Below are positions 20,091 through 29,647 of a DNA stretch of 42,838 bases, piece by piece (the stretch's first letter is position 1; every line of letters starts with the position of its first letter). A program made the position numbers and the translations under genes. Below the pieces are notes generated by a model. That model was not told the origin of the DNA. It saw nothing but the letters and a program-made list of their open reading frames with translations, and searched no databases. The stretch spans positions 1-42,838 of the forward strand of contig JACPAX010000009.1 of the NCBI GenBank assembly GCA_016180585.1, read 5' to 3'. This DNA comes from Candidatus Omnitrophota bacterium. Lineage in GTDB: Bacteria; Omnitrophota; Gorgyraeia; 2-02-FULL-51-18.

Positions 20091-22145
20091 ATGAAGGGGC
20101 GAAACCGCATCAAACGGGCTCTCGTGGGGGCGGCGGCGGTCGTTTGGATTTTCTTGGGGGCGGCTGCCGACGGGATTGGCGCCGAGGCCAAGAACGGGGC
20201 GGGCCCTGCTTTTAAGGAGGTGGTTGTCCAGCCCCTGGTTCAGTGGTACGGAGTGGACGGCGACGAAGGGCGGTTCCGGCAGGACTGGCGGGTCACCGAC
20301 GACCTTTCGGGCGGCGTGGAGCGCTTTGAAGCCGGCACCGCCGACGGCAAAGTGAAGATGCGGGGCCACGCGATTTCCGAAAATGACTACGGCCACGACA
20401 TTTTCGTGTCCCTGCCGAAGGAAGACTACCTTAAAATCAACGGAAAGGTTTTCAGGCAGTACTATGACGGATCCGGAGAGCCGTGGGATCCCGCGACGTG
20501 GCTGTTACCGGCTGAATTCGCCGACTGGGAGGATGAAGACCTTTACGCGGACCGTTTGTCCCAAACGATTGAGTACGGCAGGAAACTCAGCGAGGAGGCG
20601 AAGGTCGCCTGGGGCTATGAATTGTGGGGCCGTTTTGGGCGGGAAAGGCTTTTGCGCGGCGAGCAATCGGCGAGGACGGGATTTTACAATACGCGCTCCA
20701 TCCCCGCCCGGTCCTATTTGGACGGCCTGAGTCACACCTTCTATGCGGATTACCAGCGCATCCTCTCGGACAAATACACGGTCCATATCCGTCCCTCCTA
20801 CGAGGTTTACAACGATTCCCAGGACATCCAGTTCTACCGGTACAACGACGGCCTCCTGAATCAGGACCGGACGTTTCAGGACTCGCCCCAATTCCAGGAT
20901 CTAAGCCTCCAGGCCGGCGTCGACGGTTTCTGGAGCGAGCGCGCGTATCTTTATTCGGGTTATCTCTTTCATTATCTGAGGAACGGGAGCGTCCGCTCCG
21001 AAGTCCGTCCGACGGGGGCCTCCACCTGGACCGATCCGGCCGTGGACAACTCGCGGATCAGCCACACGGGAAATCTCGGCACGGTGCTTCTGGATTTTCT
21101 GGGGATCAAGGGTCTGCGCCTCGGCGCCTCCGCCCGCGCGGAGGGGGCCGACACGAACTCCCGCGGGTACGGTACCTCGGGATCGGCGACGCGCGGAAAC
21201 TTCGGCCACAAGGAGCTGCGCTCCGATATCGGGGAATATTGGTTCTCGGAATCGTTGGATTTGACGTACAAGGGTTTCAAGGACACCAGCTTGGAATTGG
21301 GCGTCGACCTCGACCAGAGGCATTTGGATTACGATGAGTATTTCGACTCCGGGTCCATGGAAATTTTCGTGGATTTCGGAAATGCGGCGCGGCGCATGTC
21401 CTACAATGCCGATCTCTACTACAACGATCTTAAAACGACGGCGCGCGCTTCGCACCGCTTTAATCCGCATCTCAAAGCGACCGGTCAGTACCGGATCAGA
21501 TACCTGGACCACGACTATGATGTGAATACCGATTCCAGCGAGGGTTTTTATCCGGGACGCCTGGGAGACACCCTCCGGCAGGTGAACGAGGCGACGGCGG
21601 GGTTCGACATCTGGTGGCGCAAGAGCTGGTCGTCGGCTTTGAAATACCAGTACATCGGCGACAACATCCATACGCAAATCGGAGGGGATGACGTCCAGGA
21701 CTCCGACCGTCATCGGCTGACGATGACCTTGACCGGAAACCCGTGGCCGAGATTCACTTGCTTCGGATCGGCCGCTTTGGAAAAATATTTCCTGGATACG
21801 CCGACGGATGCGGTTCCCAACAGCACGTGGATGGCCGGCCCGGCCCCGTACGATTTCTCGGGCGATTATTTCATCTATACGATCAGCGGCAGTTGGGCGC
21901 TTGAGGCGGATACCCGTCTGAACTGCCGTTTCCAGCAGACCTCGTCGTTCGGCACCACCAGCGACGTCCAGAAAAATGATCTCTATGAATTTCGCGTCGG
22001 GTTTTCCCGCCGCTTCGGCAAGGATGCCGAGTTGAAAGTCGATTACCTGCACTTTGATTTTAACGATAAAAATGACATCGTGCCCGGTTTTGACGACTAT
22101 GACGGCCATGGCGTGATCTGCTCGTACGCCGCCAAGTGGCTATAA
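20091..22145 (+). CDS. Large outer-membrane beta-barrel (porin-cytochrome partner)
   Basis: This 684-residue protein has a basic signal peptide (residues 1 to about 33, ending near GIGAEA). Many amphipathic strands rich in Tyr, Trp, Asp and Arg follow, with alternating patterns such as YTVHIRPSYEVYNDSQ, AYLYSGYLFHYLR and DAELKVDYLHFDF, ending in a short aromatic strand (CSYAAKWL). Length and composition suit MtrB/PioB-like barrels that house a multihaem cytochrome. ATG 20091 has a GGGGGGTGGG site; the frame is open upstream into the repeat, but that part is repeat sequence. Lying directly after a DmsE/MtrA-like cytochrome supports an outer-membrane electron conduit. No surface decahaem cytochrome is visible here. 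Confidence 0.8.
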   Translation: MKGRNRIKRALVGAAAVVWIFLGAAADGIGAEAKNGAGPAFKEVVVQPLVQWYGVDGDEGRFRQDWRVTDDLSGGVERFEAGTADGKVKMRGHAISENDYGHDIFVSLPKEDYLKINGKVFRQYYDGSGEPWDPATWLLPAEFADWEDEDLYADRLSQTIEYGRKLSEEAKVAWGYELWGRFGRERLLRGEQSARTGFYNTRSIPARSYLDGLSHTFYADYQRILSDKYTVHIRPSYEVYNDSQDIQFYRYNDGLLNQDRTFQDSPQFQDLSLQAGVDGFWSERAYLYSGYLFHYLRNGSVRSEVRPTGASTWTDPAVDNSRISHTGNLGTVLLDFLGIKGLRLGASARAEGADTNSRGYGTSGSATRGNFGHKELRSDIGEYWFSESLDLTYKGFKDTSLELGVDLDQRHLDYDEYFDSGSMEIFVDFGNAARRMSYNADLYYNDLKTTARASHRFNPHLKATGQYRIRYLDHDYDVNTDSSEGFYPGRLGDTLRQVNEATAGFDIWWRKSWSSALKYQYIGDNIHTQIGGDDVQDSDRHRLTMTLTGNPWPRFTCFGSAALEKYFLDTPTDAVPNSTWMAGPAPYDFSGDYFIYTISGSWALEADTRLNCRFQQTSSFGTTSDVQKNDLYEFRVGFSRRFGKDAELKVDYLHFDFNDKNDIVPGFDDYDGHGVICSYAAKWL

Positions 22146-23467
22146 GAAAAGGTTTCCTTCCCCCGGCGGTGACGCGGATAAACGTGATGCGCGTCGCTAT
22201 TTTTCTGATTTTTGCCGTCGCCCTTTTCTCTCTTTTGGGCACTTTTCCGACCGTCCCCGTGTCGGCGGACACCCGGGGCGCTTCTCTGGCCAACGGGTTG
22301 ATTGCTCTGACCCGTTTCACCGGCGGCCGCGCGCTTTACGGAAGCCCGTGTTTCCTCGGGCTATTGGGCCTCTTGGCGGTTTTTCTCGTCGGGATCAGCC
22401 TGCGGCAGGGGTCGGCATGGCGGACGGCCGAAGACCAAGTCCGGGACCAGGCCCCGTCGGCGGTTCTCCGGTTCGGACTTTCCGATGCCCGGATCCGGGG
22501 CTGCGTGTCTTTGGCCCTCTCGGAGCTTCGTTTCAAACCGGCCCGCGCCGGCATCGTCGTTAAAAACAGATTCGGAGTGTGGGGGCCTCTGGGCGTGCAT
22601 CTGGGGGTTCTGGTGGTTTTGCTGGCCGGGCTTATGACCTACCTGTGGGCGGACGTCCGGGAAGTCGAGATTCGCGAAGGGGAGAGCCTGCCCTTGCCGA
22701 GGGAAGGGATCACGATGCGTTTGGACAAATTCTCGATTCTTCCTTATCCCGGCAAGGACCAAGCCCAGCAGTACGTGAGCCGTTTTACGATAAAGGACGA
22801 CAAGGGGCGGAGGGGGCCCAGAGAGCTTCGCGTCAATCATCCGCTGCTTTTGGGCGCGACTAAAATTTTTCAAATGCGCTATCGCCTGGAGGTGCAGGGT
22901 CTTGAGCTTGAGGCATTTAAAGAGGGCAGGCCTTTTTCGAGCGTGCGGCTCGAGCAGGGGAAGACGTCGGCCATCCCCTCCGGTTCTTTGGAAGTCAGGT
23001 TCAAGGAAGTCCTGCCGGATTTCAGGATTTCTCCCGAGGGAAAGGTTTTCTCCGCGGGATTTATTTTTCGAAACCCCGCGGCGAAGATCCTCTGGCGCGA
23101 CCCTGCGCGGCCCGAAGCGGGTGAGCGCGAACAGTGGGCGTTTGGGGACCGGCTGTCCGGGCACGAGCGTCCCGGCGGGGAATGGGATTTCCGCGTCGCG
23201 AAAATATACAAGACTTACTCGTCCGGTGTCCGGGTTTCCCGTGATCCCGGCGCGCCTTTGGCCGCCGCGGGGTATGTCGTTTTGATTTTCTCGGCGTTCC
23301 TCTCAAGCTTCGCCATTCCCCGCGTGCTTTCGGTCGCCGCCTTCGGAGCGGACGGCGGGTCCCGGCTTGAGATCCGCGGGCTTTCTCGGCGCGACCCTAT
23401 CGGCCTGGAGGAGGAGATCGCCCGCCTTGCGGCGCTGGTGGGGAAAAAGGCGGAGGCCGCCCGATGA
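22136..23467 (+). CDS. resB: ResB-family cytochrome c synthetase subunit
   Basis: This 443-residue membrane protein has an early helix (VAIFLIFAVALFSLLGTF, about 19-36), helices near 70-88 and 150-172 (VWGPLGVHLGVLVVLLAGLMTYL), a periplasmic domain, and a last helix (AAAGYVVLIFSAFLSSFAIPRVL). These match ResB of the system II cytochrome c maturation pathway, which holds haem and apocytochrome with CcsA. The GTG at 22136 overlaps the barrel gene by 10 nt; an in-frame ATG at 22187 directly before RVAIFL is a reasonable alternative. The ccsA gene overlaps its end by 4 nt, so the pair is coupled. It serves the many c-type haems encoded around it. Confidence 0.88.
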   Translation: MAIRKGFLPPAVTRINVMRVAIFLIFAVALFSLLGTFPTVPVSADTRGASLANGLIALTRFTGGRALYGSPCFLGLLGLLAVFLVGISLRQGSAWRTAEDQVRDQAPSAVLRFGLSDARIRGCVSLALSELRFKPARAGIVVKNRFGVWGPLGVHLGVLVVLLAGLMTYLWADVREVEIREGESLPLPREGITMRLDKFSILPYPGKDQAQQYVSRFTIKDDKGRRGPRELRVNHPLLLGATKIFQMRYRLEVQGLELEAFKEGRPFSSVRLEQGKTSAIPSGSLEVRFKEVLPDFRISPEGKVFSAGFIFRNPAAKILWRDPARPEAGEREQWAFGDRLSGHERPGGEWDFRVAKIYKTYSSGVRVSRDPGAPLAAAGYVVLIFSAFLSSFAIPRVLSVAAFGADGGSRLEIRGLSRRDPIGLEEEIARLAALVGKKAEAAR

Positions 23468-24255
23468 ACGCCGGAATCTTCCAATTTTTGTATTTGGGGA
23501 CCGGGATTCTTTTTTTCCTGGCGTTCTCCGGCGAAAAAAAGATCGTGCGGCGATCGGCCGTGGTCCTCGGCTGCGGGACCCTGGCCCTTCATCTTTTTTT
23601 TCTTGTCCGGCGATCGCTTGAAGCCTGGCGTCCGCCGCTCACCAACATGTATGAGACGCTGCATCTTCTGGCGTTTCTGGTCACTCTCCTCTTTTTTCTG
23701 GCCAGGTTCAAGTGGCCGATAGATCTGATCGGCGGCTTCGCCGGTCTGACCTCCGCTCTTTTAATGGCCTCGAGCGCCATCGCCTCGCCCGAGATCGAGC
23801 CGCTTTTGCCGGTTTTAAAGAGCAACTGGCTTTTGTTCCACGTGACGGCCTGTTTTATCGCTTATTCCAGCTTCGCGCTGGCGGCGGGGACGGCGTTGGC
23901 CTACCTGTGGGTCGACGGGGTCGGCCGGCGGGACGGGGCCCGTGCAAATCTTTTAAAAAAAATGGAAGGGATGACCCACCGGATCATCCTCTTCGGATAT
24001 CCCCTGTTGACCCTGGGCATCGCGACCGGATCCATCTGGGCGCAATTGTCATGGGGAAGGTATTGGAACTGGGATCCCAAAGAGACCTGGGCATTCGCGA
24101 CGTGGATGATCTATACGGCCTACCTGCATTTGAAATATGACAAGGCCGTTCATCCCCGCGCGGCGGCGGCGGTCGTCGTCCTGGCTTTTGGGCTGGTGCT
24201 CTTCACTTACTATGGCGTCAATTTCTGGTTGTCGACGCTTCACCAGTATGCGTAA
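23464..24255 (+). CDS. ccsA: CcsA/ResC haem handling protein
   Basis: This 263-residue integral membrane protein has about eight helices and the tryptophan-rich WWD signature WGRYWNWDPKETW at residues 197-209, which binds haem at the periplasmic face. Conserved histidines lie at about 43, 126 and 221. Together with ResB it exports haem and ligates it to CxxCH motifs. It is coupled by ATGA to resB and overlaps the nine-haem gene by 8 nt, so the maturation machinery is embedded in the operon of its clients. Confidence 0.93.
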   Translation: MNAGIFQFLYLGTGILFFLAFSGEKKIVRRSAVVLGCGTLALHLFFLVRRSLEAWRPPLTNMYETLHLLAFLVTLLFFLARFKWPIDLIGGFAGLTSALLMASSAIASPEIEPLLPVLKSNWLLFHVTACFIAYSSFALAAGTALAYLWVDGVGRRDGARANLLKKMEGMTHRIILFGYPLLTLGIATGSIWAQLSWGRYWNWDPKETWAFATWMIYTAYLHLKYDKAVHPRAAAAVVVLAFGLVLFTYYGVNFWLSTLHQYA

Positions 24256-25462
24256 ACGACTGCTTTTTTTCGCAACGGCCCTCTGTTTTCTTTCAACCCC
24301 GTCGGGGGCCCAGACCTCCTCCGGCAATTCCTGCGTCGATTGCCACGAAGAGACCCGGGAAGACGTGCAAACCAGCGTCCACGGCCGGCAGGGCGTCCTT
24401 TGCAACAGCTGCCACGGCGGCGACCCGACCCAGACGGACAAGGTCCTGGCCAAGGCGCCGGGGACCGGCTACCTCGGAATCCCCGACAAAGGGCGGATCG
24501 CCGAAAAATGCGGCGGCTGCCATGCCGATGTCGAGGCGATGAATTTCTACGGCACGCGCACCGACCAGCTCGCCCGTTATCGGACAAGCCATCACGGGAA
24601 AAAACTCTCTCAGGGCGACGAGCGCGTGGCCGTCTGTTCGGACTGTCACGGCTATCATGACGTCGTCAAAGTCTCGGACCCTTCCAGCCCCGTCTACCCG
24701 CTCAATGTTCCCGAGACCTGCAACGCCTGCCACGGGAAGCCCAAGCTGATGGACGCCGCCCATCTCCCCTCGGATATTTTGGAAATCTACAAATCAAGCG
24801 TCCACGGCAAGGCCCTGTTTGAAAAGAAGGACCTATCGGTCGCCAACTGCGCGAGCTGTCACGGCAGCCACGGCGCCGTGCCTCCGGGGGTGAAGGACGT
24901 CGCGACCACCTGCGGAAAATGCCACGTCAACGAGAAGAAGTATTTTCTGGAGAGCGTGCACGCCCGGGCCCAGGAGGAGGGAAAATTCTCCGAGTGCATT
25001 TCCTGCCACGGCAATCACGGCGTCGAGCATCCGACCCCGGCGTTGTACCAGGAGGCGTGCATCCGGTGCCATGCCTCCGGCACTCCGGCTTTCCAACAAG
25101 GCCAGAAGATAGCCGCTGCGATCCGGGACGCCGACGCCAAGCTCGAGGAGACGGGGGCCCTCGTCCGGCAGGCCTCGATCGAGGGATTTTTCGTCGAGCC
25201 CGAGATGGCCCAATTGGAAGAGTTGAAGACCAACGTGCTCGAGATGGCGCCGATTCAGCATACGCTCTCGATAGACAAGCTTGAAGCGCTGCACGGCAAA
25301 GTGGCGAAGATCTCCGAAGGGGTCCGGCAAAGCGTCGGGTCCAAACGCGAAAGCCTGCGCCGGCGAAAAGCGGCGCTGGCGCTCATCTGGATATTCATCG
25401 CGGTGATGGTCGGCGCGCTGTGGACCAAGTACAATCGCTTGACAAAGCATAGACACTCATGA
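24248..25462 (+). CDS. Membrane-anchored nine-haem c-type cytochrome
   Basis: This 404-residue protein has a signal peptide (1 to about 21) and nine CxxCH motifs between residues 29 and 275 (CVDCH, CNSCH, CGGCH, CSDCH, CNACH, CASCH, CGKCH, CISCH, CIRCH). A helical, charged stalk (about 285-375) and a C-terminal membrane helix (about 378-396, ALIWIFIAVMVGALW) follow. The stretch VYPLNVPETCNACHG resembles the 11-haem protein at 29729, indicating shared ancestry. ATG 24248 fits the signal peptide; the open frame upstream is inside ccsA. It overlaps the Rieske gene by 4 nt (ATGA), implying a periplasmic electron acceptor or donor of the Rieske/cytochrome b complex. Confidence 0.9.
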   Translation: MRKRLLFFATALCFLSTPSGAQTSSGNSCVDCHEETREDVQTSVHGRQGVLCNSCHGGDPTQTDKVLAKAPGTGYLGIPDKGRIAEKCGGCHADVEAMNFYGTRTDQLARYRTSHHGKKLSQGDERVAVCSDCHGYHDVVKVSDPSSPVYPLNVPETCNACHGKPKLMDAAHLPSDILEIYKSSVHGKALFEKKDLSVANCASCHGSHGAVPPGVKDVATTCGKCHVNEKKYFLESVHARAQEEGKFSECISCHGNHGVEHPTPALYQEACIRCHASGTPAFQQGQKIAAAIRDADAKLEETGALVRQASIEGFFVEPEMAQLEELKTNVLEMAPIQHTLSIDKLEALHGKVAKISEGVRQSVGSKRESLRRRKAALALIWIFIAVMVGALWTKYNRLTKHRHS

Positions 25463-25932
25463 GCGACTCCGCCGAAAACAACAGGCCCCGGGAAGATTCG
25501 TCGCCGGACAAAAAAATGTCCCGCCGGGATTTCGTGGACTGGATCATCCGCGGGGGCATCGCGGCGACGCTGGCCGGGATGGTCCTGCCGGCGCTCGAGT
25601 ACCTCTGGCCGGTGATGGGCCGCGGGGGGGCCACCGGGATGGAGGAAGTGGGACGCGTCGACGACATCCCCGTCGGCGGATCGAAAAAAGTGATCGTGGC
25701 CGGAAGCGCGATGCTTCTCATCCGCACGCCGAAGGAAGTGAAGGCGTACTCGGCCATTTGCACGCATCTGGGGTGTCTCGTCGATTGGGACGACACCAAG
25801 CGCGAGATCGTCTGCCCCTGCCATGCGGGTATTTTTGACATCGAGGGACGTCAGGTCTCGGGGCCTCCCCCCCGGCCGCTGCCGGCCTATCCGGTCAGGA
25901 TCGCCGACGGCAAGATCTTCGTGAAACTATGA
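25459..25932 (+). CDS. Rieske iron-sulfur protein of a bc-type complex
   Basis: This 157-residue protein has a twin-arginine-like MSRRDFVDW (20-28), one N-terminal membrane anchor (about 33-50) and a Rieske fold. CTHLGC gives cluster ligands Cys101 and His103, CPCHAG gives Cys119 and His122, and Cys106/Cys121 can form the usual disulfide. GPPPRPLPAYP (about 135-145) is the proline loop. It takes electrons from quinol at the Qo site of cytochrome b, encoded next with a 4-nt overlap. Instead of a cytochrome c1, multihaem cytochromes flank the pair. Confidence 0.95.
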   Translation: MSDSAENNRPREDSSPDKKMSRRDFVDWIIRGGIAATLAGMVLPALEYLWPVMGRGGATGMEEVGRVDDIPVGGSKKVIVAGSAMLLIRTPKEVKAYSAICTHLGCLVDWDDTKREIVCPCHAGIFDIEGRQVSGPPPRPLPAYPVRIADGKIFVKL

Positions 25933-27074
25933 AATCTCCGATCAAACGCTGGTTTGCCGAACGATTCGATCTGGACGCGCTGAATCAGCCGATACAGAAG
26001 CAGCTGAAAAAACCGCTTCCCGGCCACATCAGCTGGTTTCATACGCTCGGCAGCATGTCGCTTTTTTTCTTTGTCAGCCAGGTCTTGACGGGGATCCTGC
26101 TCCTCATTTATTACCGCCCCACCGTGCATGACGCGTTCGAGAGCGTGAAATACATCATGACGACGGCCACCATGGGCTGGCTGTACCGGCAGATCCACGC
26201 CTGGGGCGCGAACCTCATGATCATCGTCGTCTTTCTTCACATGCTGCGGACGTTCATCACGGGCTCCTATAAAAAACCCAGGGAGCTGACCTGGGTGTTC
26301 GGCGTGCTTCTCTTTTTTATCACGCTTGTCTTCGGGTTCACGGGGTATCTCCTGCCCTGGAACCAGCTGGCCTACTGGGCGACGACGGTCGGCACCGAGG
26401 TGGCGGGCGCGGTGCCCGTCGTGGGCGAGCCGATCAAGATTCTTTTGCGGGGCGGGGTGGCGGTGGGCGGCGAGACGATCTCGCGATTTTTTGTCGTGCA
26501 CGTGATCATCCTTCCCTGGGCGCTTTTTTTCATCATCCTCATCCATATTTTCATGGTCCGGTACCAGGGAATCGCCACGATGGACCCGGTGGGATCCGAA
26601 AAAAAGGTGACGGCCAAAGAAGGGATCCCTTTCTTTCCGGATCACGTGCTGAAAGAGGGAATCGTTTTCTTCGTTTTATTGGGCGTCTTGATCACGCTGT
26701 CCGTGCTGGCGCCCTTTGACCTGGGGGAGAAGGCCGACCCGCTCAAGACCCCGCACGCGATCAAGCCGGAATGGTATTTCCTGCCGATGTATCAGGTGCT
26801 GAAATATTTTCCGAAACTCCTCGGCATCTTCGTCGTGTCGCTGGCCCCGCTTTTTTTGGTGATCTGGCCGTTTCTCGATCGCGGGAAGGAGCGGCATCCG
26901 CTGAGGAGGCCTTTGTCGATGACGATAGGGGTCCTCGTGATTCTTTCTTTGCTTATTTTCGGGGTGCTCGCTCATTTCTCGGAGACCCGGCACCGGTTCC
27001 TGGGAAAGACTTACGAGTTTGACATCTATGGGATCCCCCATCCGGTTTCCGAGTCGCGGGAAGCCGGAAAATGA
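25929..27074 (+). CDS. Cytochrome b of the bc-type complex, b6 and subunit IV parts fused
   Basis: This 381-residue protein has about eight transmembrane helices. The N-terminal half carries the haem b ligands His90/His104 and His191/His206 with spacings of 13 and 14 residues. The b6-like sequence GYLLPWNQLAYWATTV is at about 139-154, and the C-terminal half has the Qo motif PEWY (280-283) within PEWYFLPMYQVLKYFPK. It oxidises or reduces the membrane quinone pool. The genes on both sides overlap it by 4 nt, giving a tightly coupled set of nine-haem, Rieske, cytochrome b and seven-haem genes. This resembles Cbc-type complexes of Geobacter rather than a classical bc1. Confidence 0.95.
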   Translation: MKSPIKRWFAERFDLDALNQPIQKQLKKPLPGHISWFHTLGSMSLFFFVSQVLTGILLLIYYRPTVHDAFESVKYIMTTATMGWLYRQIHAWGANLMIIVVFLHMLRTFITGSYKKPRELTWVFGVLLFFITLVFGFTGYLLPWNQLAYWATTVGTEVAGAVPVVGEPIKILLRGGVAVGGETISRFFVVHVIILPWALFFIILIHIFMVRYQGIATMDPVGSEKKVTAKEGIPFFPDHVLKEGIVFFVLLGVLITLSVLAPFDLGEKADPLKTPHAIKPEWYFLPMYQVLKYFPKLLGIFVVSLAPLFLVIWPFLDRGKERHPLRRPLSMTIGVLVILSLLIFGVLAHFSETRHRFLGKTYEFDIYGIPHPVSESREAGK

Positions 27075-28570
27075 AGACCGGGAAAGAACACAAGTTCTCC
27101 AAATTGTTTTACAACGCCGTGACCTATGCCGGGGTCATGCTCAGCATTCTGGTCGCCACGCTGGAGGCGTTTCTCTTCGCGCTGGATTTCTTCGACAAAG
27201 GCCGGAACCTCTACCTCGGGCTCATCACGTATCTCATCCTGCCGGGCGTTCTGGTCCTGGGGCTCCTCCTCATCCCGCTCGGCGTTCTCTGGAAAAAAAG
27301 ACGCATCGACCGCGGCCTGCCGAACATCGAGCTCAGGCGGTTCCGCGTGGACTTGGCCATCCCGCAGCACCGCAACGCGATCTTGGTGTTTATCGTGGGG
27401 ACCTCGGTCCTGGTGCTGATGTCGGTGATCGGATCGTACAAGGCGTTTCATTACACCGAATCCGTCCAGTTTTGCGGGGTCCTCTGCCACGACGTGATGC
27501 ATCCCGAGTACACCGCTTACACGCAGTCGCCGCACGGCCGCGTCAAATGCGTCGAGTGCCACATCGGAGAGGGGGCGGATTGGTACGTGCGCTCGAAGAT
27601 GTCCGGCGCGCGGCAGGTGGTGAAGACCCTCGCGCGGAACTACGAGAAACCCATCCATACGCCCGTGCATAATCTCCGCCCCGCGGAGGAGACCTGCAAG
27701 CAGTGCCATTCTCCGGGGAAATTTTTCAGCACGCTGGATTTCCGGCGCTCGTATTTTCTCTCCGCCGAGGACAACCCGCGCTGGGAGATGCGGATGCTTC
27801 TCAACGTGGGCTCCGGGGAGAACCGCGGCTACGGCGTCCACGCGCACATGAATCTGGACCATGACATCTATTATGTGGCCGACGACGGGAGGCGGCAGAA
27901 GATTTCCTGGGTGAAATCCGTCGGCAAGGACGGCGCCGAGAAAGTCTTCACGTCTCCCGATTCGAAATACAAGGACGCGCCTCCGCCGGCGGACCTCATC
28001 CGCAAGATGGACTGCATCGATTGCCATAACCGGCCGACGCACCAGTTCCTCGCGCCTTATCGGCTCGTGAACGACGCGATGCAGAGGGGGACGATCGATC
28101 CGGCGATTCCCTTCATCAAGGAGCGCTCCCTAGAGGCCCTGTCGGCGGATTACGCGTCCGGCGAGGAGGCCTCCAGGAAGATCCCGGAGGCCCTCTCCGA
28201 GTTTTACCGGACGAAGGTCCCCGACTTTTACGCCTCGCACCGGGACAAAATAGACAAGGCGGCCGGGCAGATCGTCGACATGCACAGGCACAACCTGTTT
28301 CCCGAAATGAAAGTGCGCTGGGACACCCACCCCGACAACATCGGGCATCTGGTCTCGCCGGGCTGTTTCCGCTGTCACGACGGCGAACATCGCGCCGCCG
28401 GATCGGACCGGGTGATTTCAAGGGACTGCAAATCATGCCACGTGATTGTCGAGCAGGGGCCGGCCGGGGCGACCGAGAAAAACATCGACGGACTTGAATT
28501 TCGCCATCCGGACGGGGGTGAAGAATGGAAAGAGATGAGCTGTAACGACTGCCATACCGGGGGGACTTAG
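27071..28570 (+). CDS. Membrane-bound seven-haem cytochrome, NapC/NirT-like, with a CX3CH first haem site
   Basis: This 499-residue protein has three N-terminal helices (about 12-40, 47-74, 102-122) and then a periplasmic haem region. The first site, FCGVLCHDVMHPEY (134-147), has three residues between the cysteines (CX3CH, codons TGC GGG GTC CTC TGC CAC). The methionine and PE after it resemble the quinol-proximal haem of NapC/NrfH proteins. Standard sites follow: CVECH, CKQCH, CIDCH, CFRCH, CKSCH and CNDCH, the last close to the C-terminus. Similar proteins with CX3CH occur in Geobacter-type complexes (from memory). It probably replaces cytochrome c1 in the complex with the Rieske protein and cytochrome b. 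Confidence 0.9.
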   Translation: MKTGKEHKFSKLFYNAVTYAGVMLSILVATLEAFLFALDFFDKGRNLYLGLITYLILPGVLVLGLLLIPLGVLWKKRRIDRGLPNIELRRFRVDLAIPQHRNAILVFIVGTSVLVLMSVIGSYKAFHYTESVQFCGVLCHDVMHPEYTAYTQSPHGRVKCVECHIGEGADWYVRSKMSGARQVVKTLARNYEKPIHTPVHNLRPAEETCKQCHSPGKFFSTLDFRRSYFLSAEDNPRWEMRMLLNVGSGENRGYGVHAHMNLDHDIYYVADDGRRQKISWVKSVGKDGAEKVFTSPDSKYKDAPPPADLIRKMDCIDCHNRPTHQFLAPYRLVNDAMQRGTIDPAIPFIKERSLEALSADYASGEEASRKIPEALSEFYRTKVPDFYASHRDKIDKAAGQIVDMHRHNLFPEMKVRWDTHPDNIGHLVSPGCFRCHDGEHRAAGSDRVISRDCKSCHVIVEQGPAGATEKNIDGLEFRHPDGGEEWKEMSCNDCHTGGT

Positions 28571-28575
28571 GGCTC

Positions 28576-29625
28576 TTGCGTTTTGATTTTAATGTGACGC
28601 CGTTTCTGGCGATTTGGGAAACGACGCACGCCTGCGATCTGGCCTGCGTGCATTGCCGGGCCGAGGCCGTCCCCGAGCCGGACCCCGCCGAGCTTTCCAC
28701 CGAAGAAGGCTTTCGGTTGATCCGCCAGGTGAAGGAGATGGGAACGCCCATCCTTGTCTTCAGCGGCGGGGATCCTCTGAAGAGAAAAGACCTGCCGGAT
28801 TTGATCCGGGTCGCGAAGTCTCTGGGCCTGCGGACGGGGGCCATCCCGGCGGCGACGCCGCTTCTCACCCGGGAGGCGATCCGCGGACTCAAGGCCTCGG
28901 GCCTCGACCAGATCGCGTTCAGTCTCGACGCGGCGACGGCCGAGGCGCATGACGCGTTTCGCCGCACGCCCGGGGTGTTTGCGCGCACGCTCGATTCGGT
29001 GCGGGAGGCGAACGAGCTGGGTCTCCATGTCCAAATCAACTCCCTCCTCAACGTCCACAACACGGAAAATCTTGACCCGCTCATTCGGCTCATCGAGGGC
29101 CTCGGGATCGTTTTCTGGGAAGTGTTTTTCCTCGTCCCGACCGGCAGGGGGAAAGAGGTCCCGGTGCTTACCGCCGGGAAATTCGAAGAAGTGTTTGAAA
29201 AAATATACGACCTGAGTCTTCGCTGCCGTTTTGTCATCAAGGTCACCGAGGCGCCTCATTACCGCCGGTTTTGCCGCCAAAAAGGAGGAAGTCTTGCCCG
29301 GGAGTCCGGGCCCGGCGGAAGCATCGGTCTGGCGCCGCAGGGGGTAAACTCCGGGAAGGGATTTGTCTTCGTGTCCTGCCGGGGCGAGGTCATGCCGAGC
29401 GGGTTTCTGCCGATCGCGGCGGGGAATGTCCGGACCGGAAATCTGGGGGACATTTACCGGAACGCGTCGCTTTTTAAGGCGCTGAGGGACCTTTCCTTGC
29501 TTAAAGGAAAGTGCGGGATTTGCGAATTTAAAGACCTCTGCGGCGGCTCACGGTCCCGCGCGTACGCGCTCACCGGCGACTATCTGGCCGAAGACCCCTG
29601 CTGTGCTTATGAACCCGCGCATTAA
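28576..29625 (+). CDS. Radical SAM/SPASM protein (AhbD/NirJ-like family)
   Basis: This 349-residue enzyme has the radical SAM motif CDLACVHC (Cys20, Cys24, Cys27), the SAM-binding FSGGDPL (about 62-68), and a C-terminal SPASM-type cysteine set CGICEFKDLCGG followed by GDYLAEDPCCAYEP. This ending is typical of a family related to AhbD (Fe-coproporphyrin III to haem) and NirJ. An anaerobic haem-synthesis step would fit the haem demand of this locus, but a peptide-modifying role is also possible. The start is TTG 28576, six bases after the upstream stop. It separates the bc-type genes from the 11-haem gene. Confidence 0.82.
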   Translation: MRFDFNVTPFLAIWETTHACDLACVHCRAEAVPEPDPAELSTEEGFRLIRQVKEMGTPILVFSGGDPLKRKDLPDLIRVAKSLGLRTGAIPAATPLLTREAIRGLKASGLDQIAFSLDAATAEAHDAFRRTPGVFARTLDSVREANELGLHVQINSLLNVHNTENLDPLIRLIEGLGIVFWEVFFLVPTGRGKEVPVLTAGKFEEVFEKIYDLSLRCRFVIKVTEAPHYRRFCRQKGGSLARESGPGGSIGLAPQGVNSGKGFVFVSCRGEVMPSGFLPIAAGNVRTGNLGDIYRNASLFKALRDLSLLKGKCGICEFKDLCGGSRSRAYALTGDYLAEDPCCAYEPAH

Positions 29626-29647
29626 GCTTTCTCTCCTGTTTTTCAAT

